Assembly: GCA_959607715.1 (NCBI GenBank)
Contig: CAUHNN010000001.1
Span: 1-64,000, forward strand
Reading direction: 5' to 3'
DNA length: 64,000 nucleotides
Source of the DNA: an uncultured Eggerthella sp.
GTDB lineage: Bacteria > Actinomycetota > Coriobacteriia > Coriobacteriales > Eggerthellaceae
Made by a program: the position numbers and the translations under genes. Shown here one piece after another: positions 63,260-64,000 of the stretch; the stretch's first letter is position 1, and each line of letters begins with the position of its first letter. The notes beneath the pieces are model-generated. The model was given only the letters and a program-made list of their open reading frames with translations. It was not told the DNA's origin and did no database searches.

Positions 63260-63362
63260 GATCATCCTTGCTTTCCGGGACCGCGGTCCCTACTTCCTAC
63301 TATTCGGGGCCCAAGCCCCTCGTTCCCTTTCGCCTTCCCGCCTCCGCGGCGCAAGACGAGCC

Positions 63363-64000
63363 CTATCTTCTGCGCTGACGGGGATCCATCCAATCGCGCA
63401 CCGCGTCTCCCAGCAGATTGAAGATCATGACGCACAGGAAGATGGCGAAGCCGGGAGCCAGAACGACCCAGGGAGACGTCTGGAGAAGGCTTCTTCCATC
63501 GCTCATCATCGATCCCCATTCCGCGACTGGAGGTTGCGCCCCCAACCCAAGGAACGACAGCCCGGCCAGCTCCATCATCATCGTGCCGATGTCGAGCAGC
63601 GCCGTGACCAGAAGCGGTCCGGCGATGTTGGGGAGAAGATGACGCACGATAACCTGCGCTGCGCTGCATCCCGAGAGCTTCGCCGCCCCCAGATACGGTT
63701 GGCTCTTCTGCGCAAGCGTCAAGCTTCTCGCGATGCGCGCGTATTTCGGCCAGCTGATGGCCGCTAACGCTATGACCGCGTTGTGCATGCCGCCGCCCAG
63801 GACGCTCGCCACCGCAAGCGCGAACACCAAACCGGGAAACGCAAGGAACACATCCGAGGTCCGCATGAGCACCGTATCGACGGCGCCTCCGCGCCAGCCG
63901 GCCACCACGCCGACGATGGTCCCCAGCACAGCAACGATGATCACCAAAGCGAACGTCGAGAAGATGGAGGATTGAGCCCCGATGATCACGCGGCTCAGCA
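63363..64000 (-). CDS. peptide/nickel-type ABC importer permease (DppC/NikC-like), partial
   Basis: The 5' end lies beyond the right edge; the visible 212 codons begin within LSRVIIGAQSSI, which corresponds to the GRDxxSRVIxGAR segment of DppC/OppC permeases. Several helices follow, then the EAA-type loop KLSGCSAAQVIVRHLLPN for ATPase contact, and the C-terminal MFNLLGDAVRDWMDPRQRRR, typical of this permease. The second permease (DppB-like) should lie outside the window. Confidence 0.92.
   Translation of the reverse strand, partial: LSRVIIGAQSSIFSTFALVIIVAVLGTIVGVVAGWRGGAVDTVLMRTSDVFLAFPGLVFALAVASVLGGGMHNAVIALAAISWPKYARIARSLTLAQKSQPYLGAAKLSGCSAAQVIVRHLLPNIAGPLLVTALLDIGTMMMELAGLSFLGLGAQPPVAEWGSMMSDGRSLLQTSPWVVLAPGFAIFLCVMIFNLLGDAVRDWMDPRQRRR

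Overview
This is a gene-dense, GC-rich chromosomal window in which most features can be read directly. I see no rRNA, tRNA, insertion sequence, prophage or CRISPR array. The mix of genes suggests a gut actinobacterium of the class Coriobacteriia, probably Eggerthellaceae: type III glutamine synthetase, a MurT-GatD lipid II amidation enzyme, LCP wall-polymer ligase, CaiA/B/D-like acyl-CoA genes, an old-yellow-enzyme/Fe-S reductase and a cobalamin-centred methionine module. This placement is inference from gene content, not from a marker-gene comparison.

Layout. (1) 0.1-10.4 kb: glnN; a minus-strand operon of a Gfo/Idh/MocA oxidoreductase, a LysR regulator and a YdiB-like quinate/shikimate dehydrogenase; then three membrane transporters (EamA, NCS2-like, OPT). 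(2) 10.5-17.2 kb: a CoaX homologue with altered catalytic residues, a 63-residue membrane peptide preceded by 11-bp tandem repeats, rplM-rpsI, and a MacB-like ABC ATPase with a coiled-coil permease. (3) 17.2-27.2 kb: a WecA/TagO-like transferase, TauE/SafE and MFS transporters, murB, a zinc-ribbon membrane protein, an M20 amidohydrolase, and hom, lysA and rlmH. (4) 27.3-38.8 kb: a lipoprotein, a broken small ORF, an ECF sigma/anti-sigma pair, an LCP protein, a fused MurT-GatD, an acyl-CoA ligase, cstA, and a scar made of LysR and ABC-ATPase fragments.

(5) 39.0-49.8 kb is the most coherent block. A cobalamin riboswitch precedes a five-gene operon: a membrane-anchored DUF4430-like/beta-propeller protein, a second DUF4430-like protein, and ECF transporter T, A-A and S subunits. 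It is followed on the same strand by metF, a stand-alone MetH activation protein and a MetH that lacks its own activation domain. I read this as a salvage-and-use unit: B12 is captured at the surface, imported, and spent on methionine synthesis. (6) 49.8-60.0 kb: an acyl-CoA cluster with two CaiD-like hydratases, a CaiB-like CoA transferase, an acyl-CoA dehydrogenase, an old-yellow-enzyme reductase, a TetR regulator, an MBL hydrolase, a Nudix hydrolase and a flavodoxin-fold protein. (7) 60.1-64.0 kb: a peptide/nickel-type ABC importer whose permease runs off the right edge.

Start codons were chosen by Shine-Dalgarno (SD) spacing and family N-termini, so several differ from the longest open frame. 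Functions rest on motifs recognised by eye; no database search was run.
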